Shown here piece after piece: positions 42,203-51,481 of a stretch of 64,000 nucleotides of DNA; position 1 is the stretch's first letter, and the number at the start of each line of letters is the position of its first letter. The position numbers and the translations under genes were made by a program. The stretch comes from Pseudomonas sp. UBA5706 (GTDB taxonomy: Bacteria; Pseudomonadota; Gammaproteobacteria; Pseudomonadales; Pseudomonadaceae): contig NZ_DIHC01000026.1 of NCBI RefSeq assembly GCF_002419965.1, positions 70,488 to 134,487 of the forward strand, written 5' to 3'. The notes beneath the pieces were generated by a model, which made no database searches, had not been told where the DNA came from, and was given only the letters and a program-made list of their open reading frames with translations.

Positions 42203-44125
42203 ATGACATCAGCAAACCTGTTCTGGCGCCGGGCGAAACTGCCCTTGGCCGTCAGTCTCGCTTCCTCGCTCGCCGGTCCCGCATTCGGCGTCAGTTTCAA
42301 CATCGGTGAAATCGAAGGTAATTTCGACTCGTCACTCTCCATCGGCGCCAGTTGGTCCACGCAGAACGCCAACAAGAACCTGATCGGATCGAACAATGGC
42401 GGACACGGTCTTTCGCAAACCTCCGATGACGGCCACCTGAACTTCAAAAGTGGGGAAACCTTCTCCAAGATATTCAAAGGCGTTCACGATCTAGAGCTTA
42501 AATACGGCGACACAGGCGTGTTCCTGCGGGGTAAATACTGGTACGACTTCAAACTCAAGGATGAAGACCTCGACTTCAAGAACGTCAGCGACTCGGGCCG
42601 CAAGGAGGCCGCCAAATCCTCAGGTTTCGAACTGCTCGATGCGTTCGTCTATCACAACTATTCCATCGGCGATGAGCCGGGCTCGGTGCGTTTGGGCAAA
42701 CAGGTGGTCAACTGGGGCGAAAGCACGTTCATCGGCGGTGGCATCAACAGCATCAACCCGATTGACGTCTCGGCGTTCCGTCGTCCTGGTTCGGAAATCA
42801 AGGAAGGGCTGATTCCGGTCAACATGTTCTACCTGTCGCAGAACCTGACCGAAAACCTCTCGGCCGAAGGTTTTTACCAACTGGAGTGGGACCAGACGGT
42901 CGTCGACAACTGCGGCACCTTCTTCTCGCAGCCGGACGTGATTGCCGACGGTTGCTCCAATAACCTGGCGGTGCTGCGTACCCGAAACAGCCTGAATTCC
43001 GCATTGCCTGCCGCATTGCGCGCACCGGTGCAAGCGACGCTAGCCGCCCGGGGGGTGAACTTCGGCAGTCCTGACGAGGGTGCGGTGGTTGCCCGTGGTC
43101 CTGACCGTGACGCCCGCGACGGGGGCCAGTACGGCCTGGCCATGCACTATAACTTCGAGCCGCTGGACACCGAGTTCGGTGCTTATTACATGAACTATCA
43201 CAGCCGACTGCCTATCTTCAGCGGCAGGGGTGGGCCTGCCAGCGCCTACAGCGCCTCGGGGCTGGTGGGTGGCCTGGTGGGCAGGGGCGTACCGCTGGGC
43301 GTCGCGACCAGCCTGGCGCCGACCCTGTTGCCGTTGGTGGTGGCTGGCAACTCCAGCTATTACGTCGAATACCCTGAAGACATCCATCTGTTCGGTCTGA
43401 GCTTCTCCACCACGCTACCTACAGGGACCGCGTGGAGCGGTGAGATCAGCTACCGGCCAAACGCGCCGGTGCAACTCAACACCACCGACATCCTGTACTC
43501 CGGCCTTTCGCCGCTCAACCCCAGCGTCTCGCTGTTGCAGGGCGCTCCGAATACCGACCAGAAAGGGTATCGGCGCAAGGAAATCAGCCAGGCGCAGACC
43601 ACCTTCACGCAGTTCTTCGATCAGGTGATGGGGGCCGAACGGCTGACCTTGGTCGGCGAAGTGGGCTGGACTCACGTCGGCGGTCTGGAAAGCACGTCCA
43701 AACTGCGTTACGGGCGTGATCCGAGCTATGGCCCGGGCCCCTTGCCCAATGGCCAATGCACTGCGCTCAACGCCAGCACCCTGGCGGGCGCATCTTTGAA
43801 CAACCTCAGCCGCTATTGTGAAAACGACGGGTTCACAACCACCGATTCCTGGGGTTATCGCGCCCGGGCCATCTGGGATTACAACAATGTCTTCGCCGGG
43901 GTAAACCTCAAGCCGAGCGTGGCCTGGTCCCACGACGTCGACGGCTACTCGCCGGGTCCCGGCGGTAATTTCGAAGAAGGGCGCAAGGCGATCAGCCTGG
44001 GCGTCGAAGCTGAATACCAGAACACCTACACCGCCAACCTTTCCTACACCAACTTCTTCGACGGCAAGTACACCACGGTGGATGACCGCGACTTCGTGGC
44101 CCTCAGCTTCGGTATGAACTTCTAA
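42203..44125 (+). CDS. DUF1302 outer-membrane-associated protein
   Basis: This 640-residue exported protein has a signal peptide around LPLAVSLASSLAGPAFG. The mature chain has amphipathic strands typical of beta-barrel or porin-like proteins: FSFNIGEIEGNF-type openings, SVRLGKQVVNWGESTF, many Tyr/Gly turns, and a terminal aromatic F (LSFGMNF) that fits outer-membrane insertion. DUF1302 proteins are paired with DUF1329 and an RND-type exporter or uptake system in hydrocarbon- and lipid-using bacteria. Here DUF1329 follows after 9 bases. The start was moved from 42140 to 42203 to give a normal signal sequence. Confidence 0.85.
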   Translation: MTSANLFWRRAKLPLAVSLASSLAGPAFGVSFNIGEIEGNFDSSLSIGASWSTQNANKNLIGSNNGGHGLSQTSDDGHLNFKSGETFSKIFKGVHDLELKYGDTGVFLRGKYWYDFKLKDEDLDFKNVSDSGRKEAAKSSGFELLDAFVYHNYSIGDEPGSVRLGKQVVNWGESTFIGGGINSINPIDVSAFRRPGSEIKEGLIPVNMFYLSQNLTENLSAEGFYQLEWDQTVVDNCGTFFSQPDVIADGCSNNLAVLRTRNSLNSALPAALRAPVQATLAARGVNFGSPDEGAVVARGPDRDARDGGQYGLAMHYNFEPLDTEFGAYYMNYHSRLPIFSGRGGPASAYSASGLVGGLVGRGVPLGVATSLAPTLLPLVVAGNSSYYVEYPEDIHLFGLSFSTTLPTGTAWSGEISYRPNAPVQLNTTDILYSGLSPLNPSVSLLQGAPNTDQKGYRRKEISQAQTTFTQFFDQVMGAERLTLVGEVGWTHVGGLESTSKLRYGRDPSYGPGPLPNGQCTALNASTLAGASLNNLSRYCENDGFTTTDSWGYRARAIWDYNNVFAGVNLKPSVAWSHDVDGYSPGPGGNFEEGRKAISLGVEAEYQNTYTANLSYTNFFDGKYTTVDDRDFVALSFGMNF

Positions 44126-44134
44126 GGAACGACC

Positions 44135-45505
44135 ATGGAAATGAAAACAAGAAAAAGCCTGTTGCAGGTCGGTGTGTTGAGTCTGTCACTACTGGCGACG
44201 AGCGTGATGGCTGCAGTGTCCGACGCGGATGCTGCCAAATTGGGCACCTCGCTGACGCCGATGGGCGCGGAGAAGGCCGGCAATGCTGCCAATACCATTG
44301 CTGCCTGGACCCCGATGGCGACCAATGCTGGCGCCGTCGACAGCAAAGGGTTCCTGGCCAATCCCTATGCCAATGAAAAACCGTTGTTCACCATCACCGC
44401 GCAAAACGTGGAGCAGTACAAGAACAACCTGGCTCCGGGCCAATACGCGATGTTCAAGCGTTATCCGGACACCTTCAAGATGCCGGTCTACCCGTCCCAC
44501 CGCAGCGCTACCGTGCCTGCCGATGTATTCGCCGCCATCAAGAAAAACGCCACCAACACCAAGCTGGTCTCCGGCGGCAACGGTCTGGAGAATTTCGAGA
44601 CCGCAGTGCCGTTTCCCATCCCGCAAAGCGGCCTTGAAGTGATCTGGAACCACATCACCCGCTATCGCGGCGGCAGTGTGAAACGGTTGGTGGTGCAGGT
44701 CACGCCGCAAACCAACGGCTCTTTCAGCCCGGTCTATTTCCAGGATCAGTTCGTCTTCCGCGACAAGATGAAGGATTTCGATCCGAAAAACCCCGGCAAC
44801 ATCCTCTTCTACTTCAAGCAGGAAGTGACTGCTCCGGCGCGTCTGGCCGGTTCCGTATTGCTGGTGCACGAAACCCTCGATCAGGTAAAGGAACCGCGTT
44901 CGGCATGGGTCTACAACGCCGGACAACGTCGCGTGCGTCGTGCGCCGCAGGTGTCTTATGACGGTCCGGGTACCGCAGCTGACGGTCTGCGTACCTCCGA
45001 CAACCTGGACATGTACAACGGCGCGCCGGATCGCTATGACTGGAAACTGATCGGCAAGCAGGAAATGTATATCGCCTCCGACAGCTACAAGCTTGACGAC
45101 CCGAAGCTTAAATACGCCGACATCGTCAAGGCAGGCCACATCAATCAGGATCTGACGCGTTACGAGCTGCGCCGCGTATGGCACGTGACGGCGACCCTCA
45201 AGGAAGGCCAGCGTCACATCTACGCCAAGCGTGACTTTTTCATCGACGAAGACACCTGGCAGGCAGCGGTGATCGATCACTACGACGGTCGCGGCCAGCT
45301 TTGGCGTGTGGCGGAAGCTCACGCCGAGAACTACTACGACAAGCAAGTGCCGTGGTATGCCGTGGAAACCCTCTACGACCTGCAGTCCGGCCGTTATTTG
45401 GCGTTGGGCATGAAGAACGAGGAGAAGAGCGCATACGATTTCGGTTTCACGGCCACCACCAGCGAGTTCTCACCTAACGCGTTGCGTCAGGAAGGGGTGC
45501 GTTGA
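44135..45505 (+). CDS. DUF1329 periplasmic lipoprotein-like/LolB-fold protein
   Basis: This 456-residue secreted protein has a signal peptide ending SVMAAVSD. Visible family blocks are LEVIWNHITRYRGGSV, AWVYNAGQRRVRRAPQVSYDGPG, YNGAPDRYDWKLIGKQEMY and RRVWHVTATLKEGQRHIYAKRDFFIDEDTW. DUF1329 proteins resemble LolA/LolB folds and may ferry a hydrophobic ligand through the periplasm to or from the DUF1302 partner. They form a two-gene unit here. No RND transporter gene is adjacent, unlike in many other genomes. Confidence 0.87.
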   Translation: MEMKTRKSLLQVGVLSLSLLATSVMAAVSDADAAKLGTSLTPMGAEKAGNAANTIAAWTPMATNAGAVDSKGFLANPYANEKPLFTITAQNVEQYKNNLAPGQYAMFKRYPDTFKMPVYPSHRSATVPADVFAAIKKNATNTKLVSGGNGLENFETAVPFPIPQSGLEVIWNHITRYRGGSVKRLVVQVTPQTNGSFSPVYFQDQFVFRDKMKDFDPKNPGNILFYFKQEVTAPARLAGSVLLVHETLDQVKEPRSAWVYNAGQRRVRRAPQVSYDGPGTAADGLRTSDNLDMYNGAPDRYDWKLIGKQEMYIASDSYKLDDPKLKYADIVKAGHINQDLTRYELRRVWHVTATLKEGQRHIYAKRDFFIDEDTWQAAVIDHYDGRGQLWRVAEAHAENYYDKQVPWYAVETLYDLQSGRYLALGMKNEEKSAYDFGFTATTSEFSPNALRQEGVR

Positions 45506-45582
45506 TCGTACTGTCGAACCGGCGCGGCAACTTGCGCGGTCGATGATAGCGATCGAGTAGCACCGCTTCGCATCGCTCGGCC

Positions 45583-45729
45583 CTAGGTTCTGTACGAAAA
45601 GTCGGCGAGCGAAGGTCAGGCAAGGCAAAAACAGGCGAGGAGGCGGAGTCTACGTGTTGTAAATGAGCATTCCGAGCCTGTTTTTAACGCAGCATCACCG
45701 AGCGCAGCCCCTTTTCGTACAGAGCCTAG
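45583..45729. mobile_element. 139-bp MITE with CTAG target duplication
   Basis: The element runs from 45587 to 45725 between direct CTAG repeats (45583-45586, 45726-45729). Its ends GTTCTGTACGAAAAG and CTTTTCGTACAGAGC are inverted repeats with 14 of 15 bases matching. It has no coding capacity. A 4-bp CTAG duplication is typical of IS5-group transposases (YTAR targets). Related fragments lie at 25005, 57151 and 63984. Confidence 0.72.
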
Positions 45730-45753
45730 GGCTAAACCCCATGGCTGCAAGAA

Positions 45754-45781
45754 AAAACACCCTGAATCGGCGGGGTGTTTT
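45754..45781 (+). terminator. Intrinsic terminator after the DUF1329 gene
   Basis: A 9-bp stem AAAACACCC / GGGTGTTTT is followed by TCTGG. The MITE has inserted between the stop codon and this hairpin. Confidence 0.72.
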
Positions 45782-46098
45782 CTGGGCGTTTGACTAAAGC
45801 GTAAGCCCGGGATCGTTCGCCTTTTGATTCCGGGCAGCCGCCCGCGTCCCTGGGCAGTAGCAGATTGCTGCAGCAGTAATCGTTCGGTTGCAGAAAAAAA
45901 GCGTTTCTGCTTTCGTTAGCCTCAGGCGCGTCAGTGCACTCTTTCCCTCTCCAAAAACATATAAAGCAACATTCGCCGTGTTGATTGAATATGTTTTCTC
46001 ACAGTCTTTCGTCGAACATTCTTCAAAAACCCCCCTTTAGCCGCTAGTCTCCCGACATCTGAACGCCGAATAACAAGCACTTCCAATAAGAGCCGGCC

Positions 46099-48855
46099 AT
46101 GACTGATCTGTCGCGTTTGCAAGGAATCGCAAATCACGCAGTCACTGCGTTGGAAGGACGTTTCTTCCGCCCACCCCTGCCCGAAGGCCATGTGCCCAGG
46201 GCCAGACTCTGCGAGCGGCTGAGAGCGGGGCTGTCCGGGCGTCTGCTGTTGATCAGCGCGCCAGCCGGATTCGGCAAGAGTTCTCTGGCGGTGGAGTTCT
46301 GCGAAAGCCTCCCTGATCAGTGGCAAAGCCTGTGGTTTGGCTTGAGTCAGCGCGACAGCGATCCCGGTCGTTTTCTCGAACGGCTGCTGAGCGGCCTTCA
46401 ACAGTTCTTTCCCCAACTTGGCAATCAGGCGCTGGGGCTGCTGAAAATGCGCCAGCGGCATCAACCATTCGCTTTCGAAGAGTGGCTCGACAGTCTGCTG
46501 GACGAGCTGGCGATGCACCTGATGTTGAGCAAGCCGCTGTTGCTGGTGCTGGACGACTACCACCTCGTGCAAGGCCCGGTGCTGGATCGCTGCCTGCAAT
46601 TTCTGCTCAATCACCAGCCTGCGGGCATGATCGTCATGGTGACCAGCCGTCAGCGTCCGGATTGGCATCTGGCGCGTTTACGCCTGTCACGACAGTTGCT
46701 TGAACTGTCAGAGCAGGATTTGCGCCTGACTGACGACGAGGCGATGGCGGTTCTGGATCAGCACAGCAACTGGCTGACCGACGATGCGCTGCACATGCTG
46801 CTGCAACGCAGTGAGGGGTGGGTCGCCGGATTGCGTTTCTGGCTGCTCGCCGCCGCCCAAACCAGCAACAATACCCTGACCCAGGAACTCAACGGCAGTG
46901 AAGGCCTGATCCGCGACTACCTGCTTGAAGAAGTTATCGACTGCCTGCCCGCCGACGTCCAGGCTTTCCTGTATGAAACGGCTTGCCTGGAACGCTTCTG
47001 CAGCGCGCTGTGCGACGCGGCCCGTGATGCCCATGACAGCGGCGAGATGCTCGGCTTTTTGCAAGCGCATCAGGTTTTCCTGGTGCCGCTGGATAAAAGC
47101 GGGCACTGGTTTCGCTACCACCACTTATTCTCCGACCTGCTGCGCGCGCGTGCGGGCAGTTCGGTCGCGCCGCGTCAAAGGCGCCTGCATCTGAATGCTT
47201 GCCGCTGGTTCAGTGAACAGGGGCTGCTGGATGAAGCGATCGAACAGGCCTTGCGCGCCGGTGATCACGATGTCGCTGCCAACCTGGTGCAGCATCTGTC
47301 CGAAGAACAACTGCTGGCTGAACAGAACATCGGCATGCTGCTGCGCTGGAAAATGGACCTGCCCGACAGTTTGCTAATCAGCACGCCGCGTTTGATCGTG
47401 CTGTACGCATGGGCGTTGGGGCTGGCCTGTCAGCTTGATGCCGCAGAGGAGCTGGCCAACCACCTCAGCCGCTTCCTGCCCGCTCCATCGGCCACAGCGC
47501 AGAAGTCCATGCTGGCACAGTGGCTGGCGCTCAGCGGTATCATCGCCCGGGGGCGTGGTGACAGCCAAACCGCCCACCACTATTGCAGCGAGGCGCTGGA
47601 GAGCCTTCCGCAAAAACGCTACGGGCAGCGGCTGTTGTGCTTATCGACATTGGCCAATCTAGCCCTGGTCAAGGGTGAGCTCTGGCGCGCCCGAGCGTTG
47701 AATCGTGATGCCCTGGAGTTGGCGCAGAGGGTTGCCAATCCACTGTTCGAGGCCCTGGCGCATTACGACCGGGCACGCACGCTGCTGGCGCGCGGCGAGG
47801 CTTTGCGTGCGCTGGAAGATGTGCGTCAGGGCCTTCGCCGTCTGAACGGATTGTCGTCACACCGGCTCTATGCGGTGCGCGCGCGGCTGACCCTCTATGA
47901 AGGCTATTTGCTGGTGCAGTGCCTGCAAACCGAGGCCGGGCGTGCGAGGCTCATTGCCGGCCTGGCGGAAGCTCGGGCCTGCCGCGACATCAGTGTGCTG
48001 ATCGGTCACTGCGCGATCGCCGGCCTTGCGGGGAGGGAAGGGCGCTTCGCCGAGGCCTTCGCCGAACTGGCCGAGGCCGAGCGGCTGATGCATATCTGGG
48101 ACGTGCCGCCGGTTTACTACCTGGCGATGATCACTCTGGCCAAATGCGAACTGTGGCTCGCGTTAGGGCGGATCGACCTGGCGGATGCGTGGCTGGTGCG
48201 GTTGGGGCAGACCTACAACGGCGATCAACCTGCCGCCGCGCCGGAATGCATGCCGCAAATGTCCCTGCACATCGAACTGCTGTGCGCCATGCTCGACAGA
48301 ATCCAGGGCCGCGTCGAAGCGTCTTCCCAGCGCCTGATGCAACTGCAGAGCTGCGCGCAGCACATCGGCGCTGGGCTGATAGGGCTCAGTGCCATGAGTC
48401 AGCACATCCTGCTGTCGCTTGAAGCAGAGGACCGAACCCAGGCGCAAAATCTGCTCGATCGCTGCCTTCGCAGCGCCACGGGAGGTGCTGTGCTGCCATT
48501 GCTGGATGTCATCCGCCAGCATCCAGACTGGCTGCGCGAGCAACTGCTCAAACGGCCGCGCTGCCGACTCGTCGATTACCTGCTCAATCAGCTTCCAGGC
48601 GACGCGGTCAAAGACGACATGCCCTGCGCGCGGAACGACGCCGACCTCTGTTCCGGCAGCGAGGTGCTCAGCGCACGCGAATTGGGCGTGCTGCAACTCA
48701 TCGCCCAAGGCTGCTCCAATCAGCAAATCAGCGAACGTCTGTTCATCTCCTTGCACACTGTCAAAACCCACGCCAGCCACATCAACGGCAAATTGGGCGT
48801 GGCGCGCCGCACACAGGCGGTTGCACGGGCGCAGGAAATGGGGCTGTTGGGCTAG
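46099..48855 (+). CDS. MalT/AlkS-type LuxR-family transcriptional activator
   Basis: This 918-residue STAND ATPase regulator has the P-loop LLISAPAGFGKSSLAVEF near residue 55, Walker B LLLVLDDYHLVQG, a long helical TPR-like sensor domain, and a C-terminal LuxR helix-turn-helix (LSARELGVLQLIAQGCSNQQISERLFISLHTVKTH). MalT needs maltotriose and AlkS needs alkanes; size and architecture match both. It follows the acyl-CoA ligase and DUF1302/1329 genes, so those are its likely targets (inference). Confidence 0.93.
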   Translation: MTDLSRLQGIANHAVTALEGRFFRPPLPEGHVPRARLCERLRAGLSGRLLLISAPAGFGKSSLAVEFCESLPDQWQSLWFGLSQRDSDPGRFLERLLSGLQQFFPQLGNQALGLLKMRQRHQPFAFEEWLDSLLDELAMHLMLSKPLLLVLDDYHLVQGPVLDRCLQFLLNHQPAGMIVMVTSRQRPDWHLARLRLSRQLLELSEQDLRLTDDEAMAVLDQHSNWLTDDALHMLLQRSEGWVAGLRFWLLAAAQTSNNTLTQELNGSEGLIRDYLLEEVIDCLPADVQAFLYETACLERFCSALCDAARDAHDSGEMLGFLQAHQVFLVPLDKSGHWFRYHHLFSDLLRARAGSSVAPRQRRLHLNACRWFSEQGLLDEAIEQALRAGDHDVAANLVQHLSEEQLLAEQNIGMLLRWKMDLPDSLLISTPRLIVLYAWALGLACQLDAAEELANHLSRFLPAPSATAQKSMLAQWLALSGIIARGRGDSQTAHHYCSEALESLPQKRYGQRLLCLSTLANLALVKGELWRARALNRDALELAQRVANPLFEALAHYDRARTLLARGEALRALEDVRQGLRRLNGLSSHRLYAVRARLTLYEGYLLVQCLQTEAGRARLIAGLAEARACRDISVLIGHCAIAGLAGREGRFAEAFAELAEAERLMHIWDVPPVYYLAMITLAKCELWLALGRIDLADAWLVRLGQTYNGDQPAAAPECMPQMSLHIELLCAMLDRIQGRVEASSQRLMQLQSCAQHIGAGLIGLSAMSQHILLSLEAEDRTQAQNLLDRCLRSATGGAVLPLLDVIRQHPDWLREQLLKRPRCRLVDYLLNQLPGDAVKDDMPCARNDADLCSGSEVLSARELGVLQLIAQGCSNQQISERLFISLHTVKTHASHINGKLGVARRTQAVARAQEMGLLG

Positions 48856-48941
48856 CGTAGCGATCACCAAAGCGCTGCCGCAGACGCCGGCTGACGGATC
48901 AATACAGTTATGTCATTGATGTTCGGGCAATGTAAATCTCA

Positions 48942-49008
48942 TGCAGCAGCGCGGCTTGCCGCCGGTGAAGGCCTTGAAATCGCTACCGCCAGCAACCCGT
49001 GCTGCAGC
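48942..49008. repeat. REP-like palindrome (copy 5)
   Basis: TGCAGCAGCGCGGCTTGCC pairs with a later CAGCAACCCGTGCTGCAGC. It lies between the LuxR regulator and the HD-GYP gene. Confidence 0.68.
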
Positions 49009-49052
49009 GCTGCTGTATGTCAGGTGATTCGTGGTATGCCAGGCGTGCAAGA

Positions 49053-50252
49053 TCAGTCTGCCGCCGCACCCGCCCACATTTTCTCGACATCCTGCACCCC
49101 CCACTCTTCGGCCAATTCGAACTTGACGATGGCGTCCTGTTCGTCGGGATTTGCCAGGTCGACGATGTGCGGCTCGAACGGGAGCAGGGTCCGAATGGAC
49201 AGGAACACCTTCACTTTCGGCTGCAGCAACGAATTTTCACCTTGCTCGACCACCACGCCCAGGCGCTCGCTTCTCAGGCGCACCAGCGCGCCGACCGGAT
49301 AAATACCGACGGTCTTGACGAAGTGCTGGAAGATCGTTTCATCGAAATGGCCTTTCCACGACGCCATCTCGCGGATCGATTGCGCGGCGTTCCAGCCCTT
49401 TTTATACGGGCGATCAGAGGTGACGGCGTCGTACACGTCACAGACCGCGCCCATCCTGGCAAACAGGCTGATTTCCTCGCCCTTGAGGCCGTGAGGATAA
49501 CCACTGCCATCGACCTTTTCGTGGTGATGCAGGCACACGTCGCGAACCGTAGCAGTGACCTGCTGGCAGCCTTGCAGAATTTGCAGCCCGGCCTGCGGGT
49601 GGTATTTCATGGTTTCGTATTCGTCGAATGTCAGGCGATCGGGTTTGTTGAGAATCGCCGGGGCGATCATCATCTTGCCCACATCGTGCATCAACCCGGC
49701 GACCCCCGCTTCACGAACCTGTTCTTCGCTCAGGTCCATCTGCCGGGCGAGTGCCACCATCAGTGCGCAGACCGCGACCGAGTGCATGTACGTATATTCA
49801 TCGCAGGTTTTCAGACGCGATAGGCTGATCAGCGCGTGGGGGTGGCGCATGACCGAGGTCGAGATTTCTTCCACCAGCAGGTCGACGTCCTGGATGTTCA
49901 TCGCGCGGCCCATACGAGCGTCGGTGAACATCACCATCACGGCCTGTTTGGCACGGCCACAGATCATTTTGGCGTGGGCCAGCTCTCTCTCCATGCTAGC
50001 GGGGGCTGCATCGCTCGCTCGGACACTGCGGGAGGCGACAGCGAGAATCTGCACCTGTGCGGTAGGGCTTTTACCGCGCCGCGTATCAATCCACACTTCG
50101 CGCGCCGACGCCTGAATGCGCTGCAAGACCTCTTCGTCGCGCAGTTCGCGTTCCACATGCAGGGTCCAGAACGGATCGTGGGTTCGTGGGCGGCAGAACT
50201 CGTGGATGTACATGCCGAGCGTTAGATCGGAGACCGCGATTTTTCTTAGCAT
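49053..50252 (-). CDS. HD-GYP-domain cyclic-di-GMP phosphodiesterase
   Basis: This 399-residue protein has an N-terminal DUF3391-type domain (IAVSDLTLGMYIHEF) and a C-terminal HD-GYP domain with GLMHDVGKMMI, the HHHEKVDGSGYPHGLKGEEI motif and DAVTSDRPYKKGW. Metal ligands and the GYP triad are intact, so it should hydrolyse c-di-GMP. It has no receiver domain and no visible membrane span. The ATG at 50252 (MLRKIAVSDL) is favoured over 50300. It is followed upstream by an AT-rich promoter region. Confidence 0.93.
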   Translation of the reverse strand: MLRKIAVSDLTLGMYIHEFCRPRTHDPFWTLHVERELRDEEVLQRIQASAREVWIDTRRGKSPTAQVQILAVASRSVRASDAAPASMERELAHAKMICGRAKQAVMVMFTDARMGRAMNIQDVDLLVEEISTSVMRHPHALISLSRLKTCDEYTYMHSVAVCALMVALARQMDLSEEQVREAGVAGLMHDVGKMMIAPAILNKPDRLTFDEYETMKYHPQAGLQILQGCQQVTATVRDVCLHHHEKVDGSGYPHGLKGEEISLFARMGAVCDVYDAVTSDRPYKKGWNAAQSIREMASWKGHFDETIFQHFVKTVGIYPVGALVRLRSERLGVVVEQGENSLLQPKVKVFLSIRTLLPFEPHIVDLANPDEQDAIVKFELAEEWGVQDVEKMWAGAAAD

Positions 50253-50606
50253 GGAGCCTGCTCGTTTTGCCTTGGGCCTGAGCTGCCTTGCGGGGGTCAT
50301 CGAGGCAATCTCTTATTGTCTCGAGCGCTACACGTCGAATAGTTGCGCAGTGCCAGTATATGAGCACGATTTTGAAAATACATCTGTCCAGTGATAAGCC
50401 AGGATTTTTATTTTTTTATATATTGTCTGTATAAAACAGCAGGTTACTGAAATACGTTCATTCGTTGGCTGCACTTGAATGGAAAAAATAAATGCAGGAG
50501 CGGTGTTTTTCGGTGCGTCGATCCCTCCAATCGAGTGGGAATGACGCACGGCAAGCTGTCATATACATCGCAGATATCATCTGCCACTCGCTGTCACCGT
50601 CTACCG
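50253..50606. other. 354-base gap between HD-GYP and AraC genes
   Basis: No gene is supported. An AT-rich stretch around 50400-50450 (TTTTTATTTTTTTATATATTG) is a likely promoter for the HD-GYP gene on the minus strand. No RNA structure is seen. Confidence 0.4.
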
Positions 50607-51371
50607 TCAGCCGCTGGAGTACTGACTGGGAGCACAACCCGCCAAGCGACGAAACATGGTCGAAAAGGCCGCTGGACTTTCGTAACCAAGGTCCAGCGCA
50701 ATACGGGTAACCGATTCTCCCCTCGATAGCCGAGACAGGGCCAGCAGTACGCAGGCGTGCTGTCGCCATTGGCCGAAACTCATCTGGGTCTGCTCCCGAA
50801 ACAGCCGACTGAACGAGCGCTCGCTGACAAACAATGCCTGGGCCCATTGTTGCGGCGATTGGTGGACGTCCGGGTGCTGCAAAAAACGCTGGCAGAGCGC
50901 TAGTAAACGAGGCTCGTCGGGCAATGGAATGTGCAATGGCAGCGCGTGCGCTCGCTCGATTTCCAGCAGCACCAGCGACATCAACACCCCGTCACGACCG
51001 TGAAGGTCATACGCCAAGGGCAGTTCCACCGCTTCAATCAGCAGCTGCCGCAACAGTGGCGCGACGCCGATCACTTCGCATGACTGCCGCGAAACAGGCA
51101 CGGCAGATGGCTCTATGTACAGGCTGCGGGTGCTGACACCGAGCATCAGTACCTCATGCTCCAACTGTGGCGGTATCCACACCGCCTGCTGGGGCGGCAC
51201 CACCCAGTCGCCTTGCTCGGTTGACACCTTCATCACTCCTGTAGAGCCGTACAGCAGTTGCGCGCGCCGGTGGCGATGCCGGCGAAGCACGTACCCGTCG
51301 GCATAATCATTGCCAATCGCAATGACCGGACGCGGCGTGCTGTCGAAGCTATCGATGGAGGTGTTGCGCAT
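50607..51371 (-). CDS. AraC-family regulator with cupin sensor
   Basis: This 254-residue protein has an N-terminal cupin (RRHRHRRAQLLYGSTGVMKV) and a C-terminal AraC helix-turn-helix pair (SERSFSRLFREQTQMSFGQWRQ and RIALDLGYESPAAFSTMFRRLAG). It is divergent from the TSUP permease gene with a 110-base shared gap, an arrangement in which the regulator usually controls the permease (inference, similar to NimR-NimT). Inducer unknown. Confidence 0.92.
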   Translation of the reverse strand: MRNTSIDSFDSTPRPVIAIGNDYADGYVLRRHRHRRAQLLYGSTGVMKVSTEQGDWVVPPQQAVWIPPQLEHEVLMLGVSTRSLYIEPSAVPVSRQSCEVIGVAPLLRQLLIEAVELPLAYDLHGRDGVLMSLVLLEIERAHALPLHIPLPDEPRLLALCQRFLQHPDVHQSPQQWAQALFVSERSFSRLFREQTQMSFGQWRQHACVLLALSRLSRGESVTRIALDLGYESPAAFSTMFRRLAGCAPSQYSSG

Positions 51372-51481
51372 GGCGGGCCCTCAGCGTGTGGCCGAAACAC
51401 AAACATGAATGGCCTGAATCCTCAAGCCCGGGGGGGTTGGAACAGCCTATCGTCCGCGCATCTTTGTTCAAGGGCTGTGTG

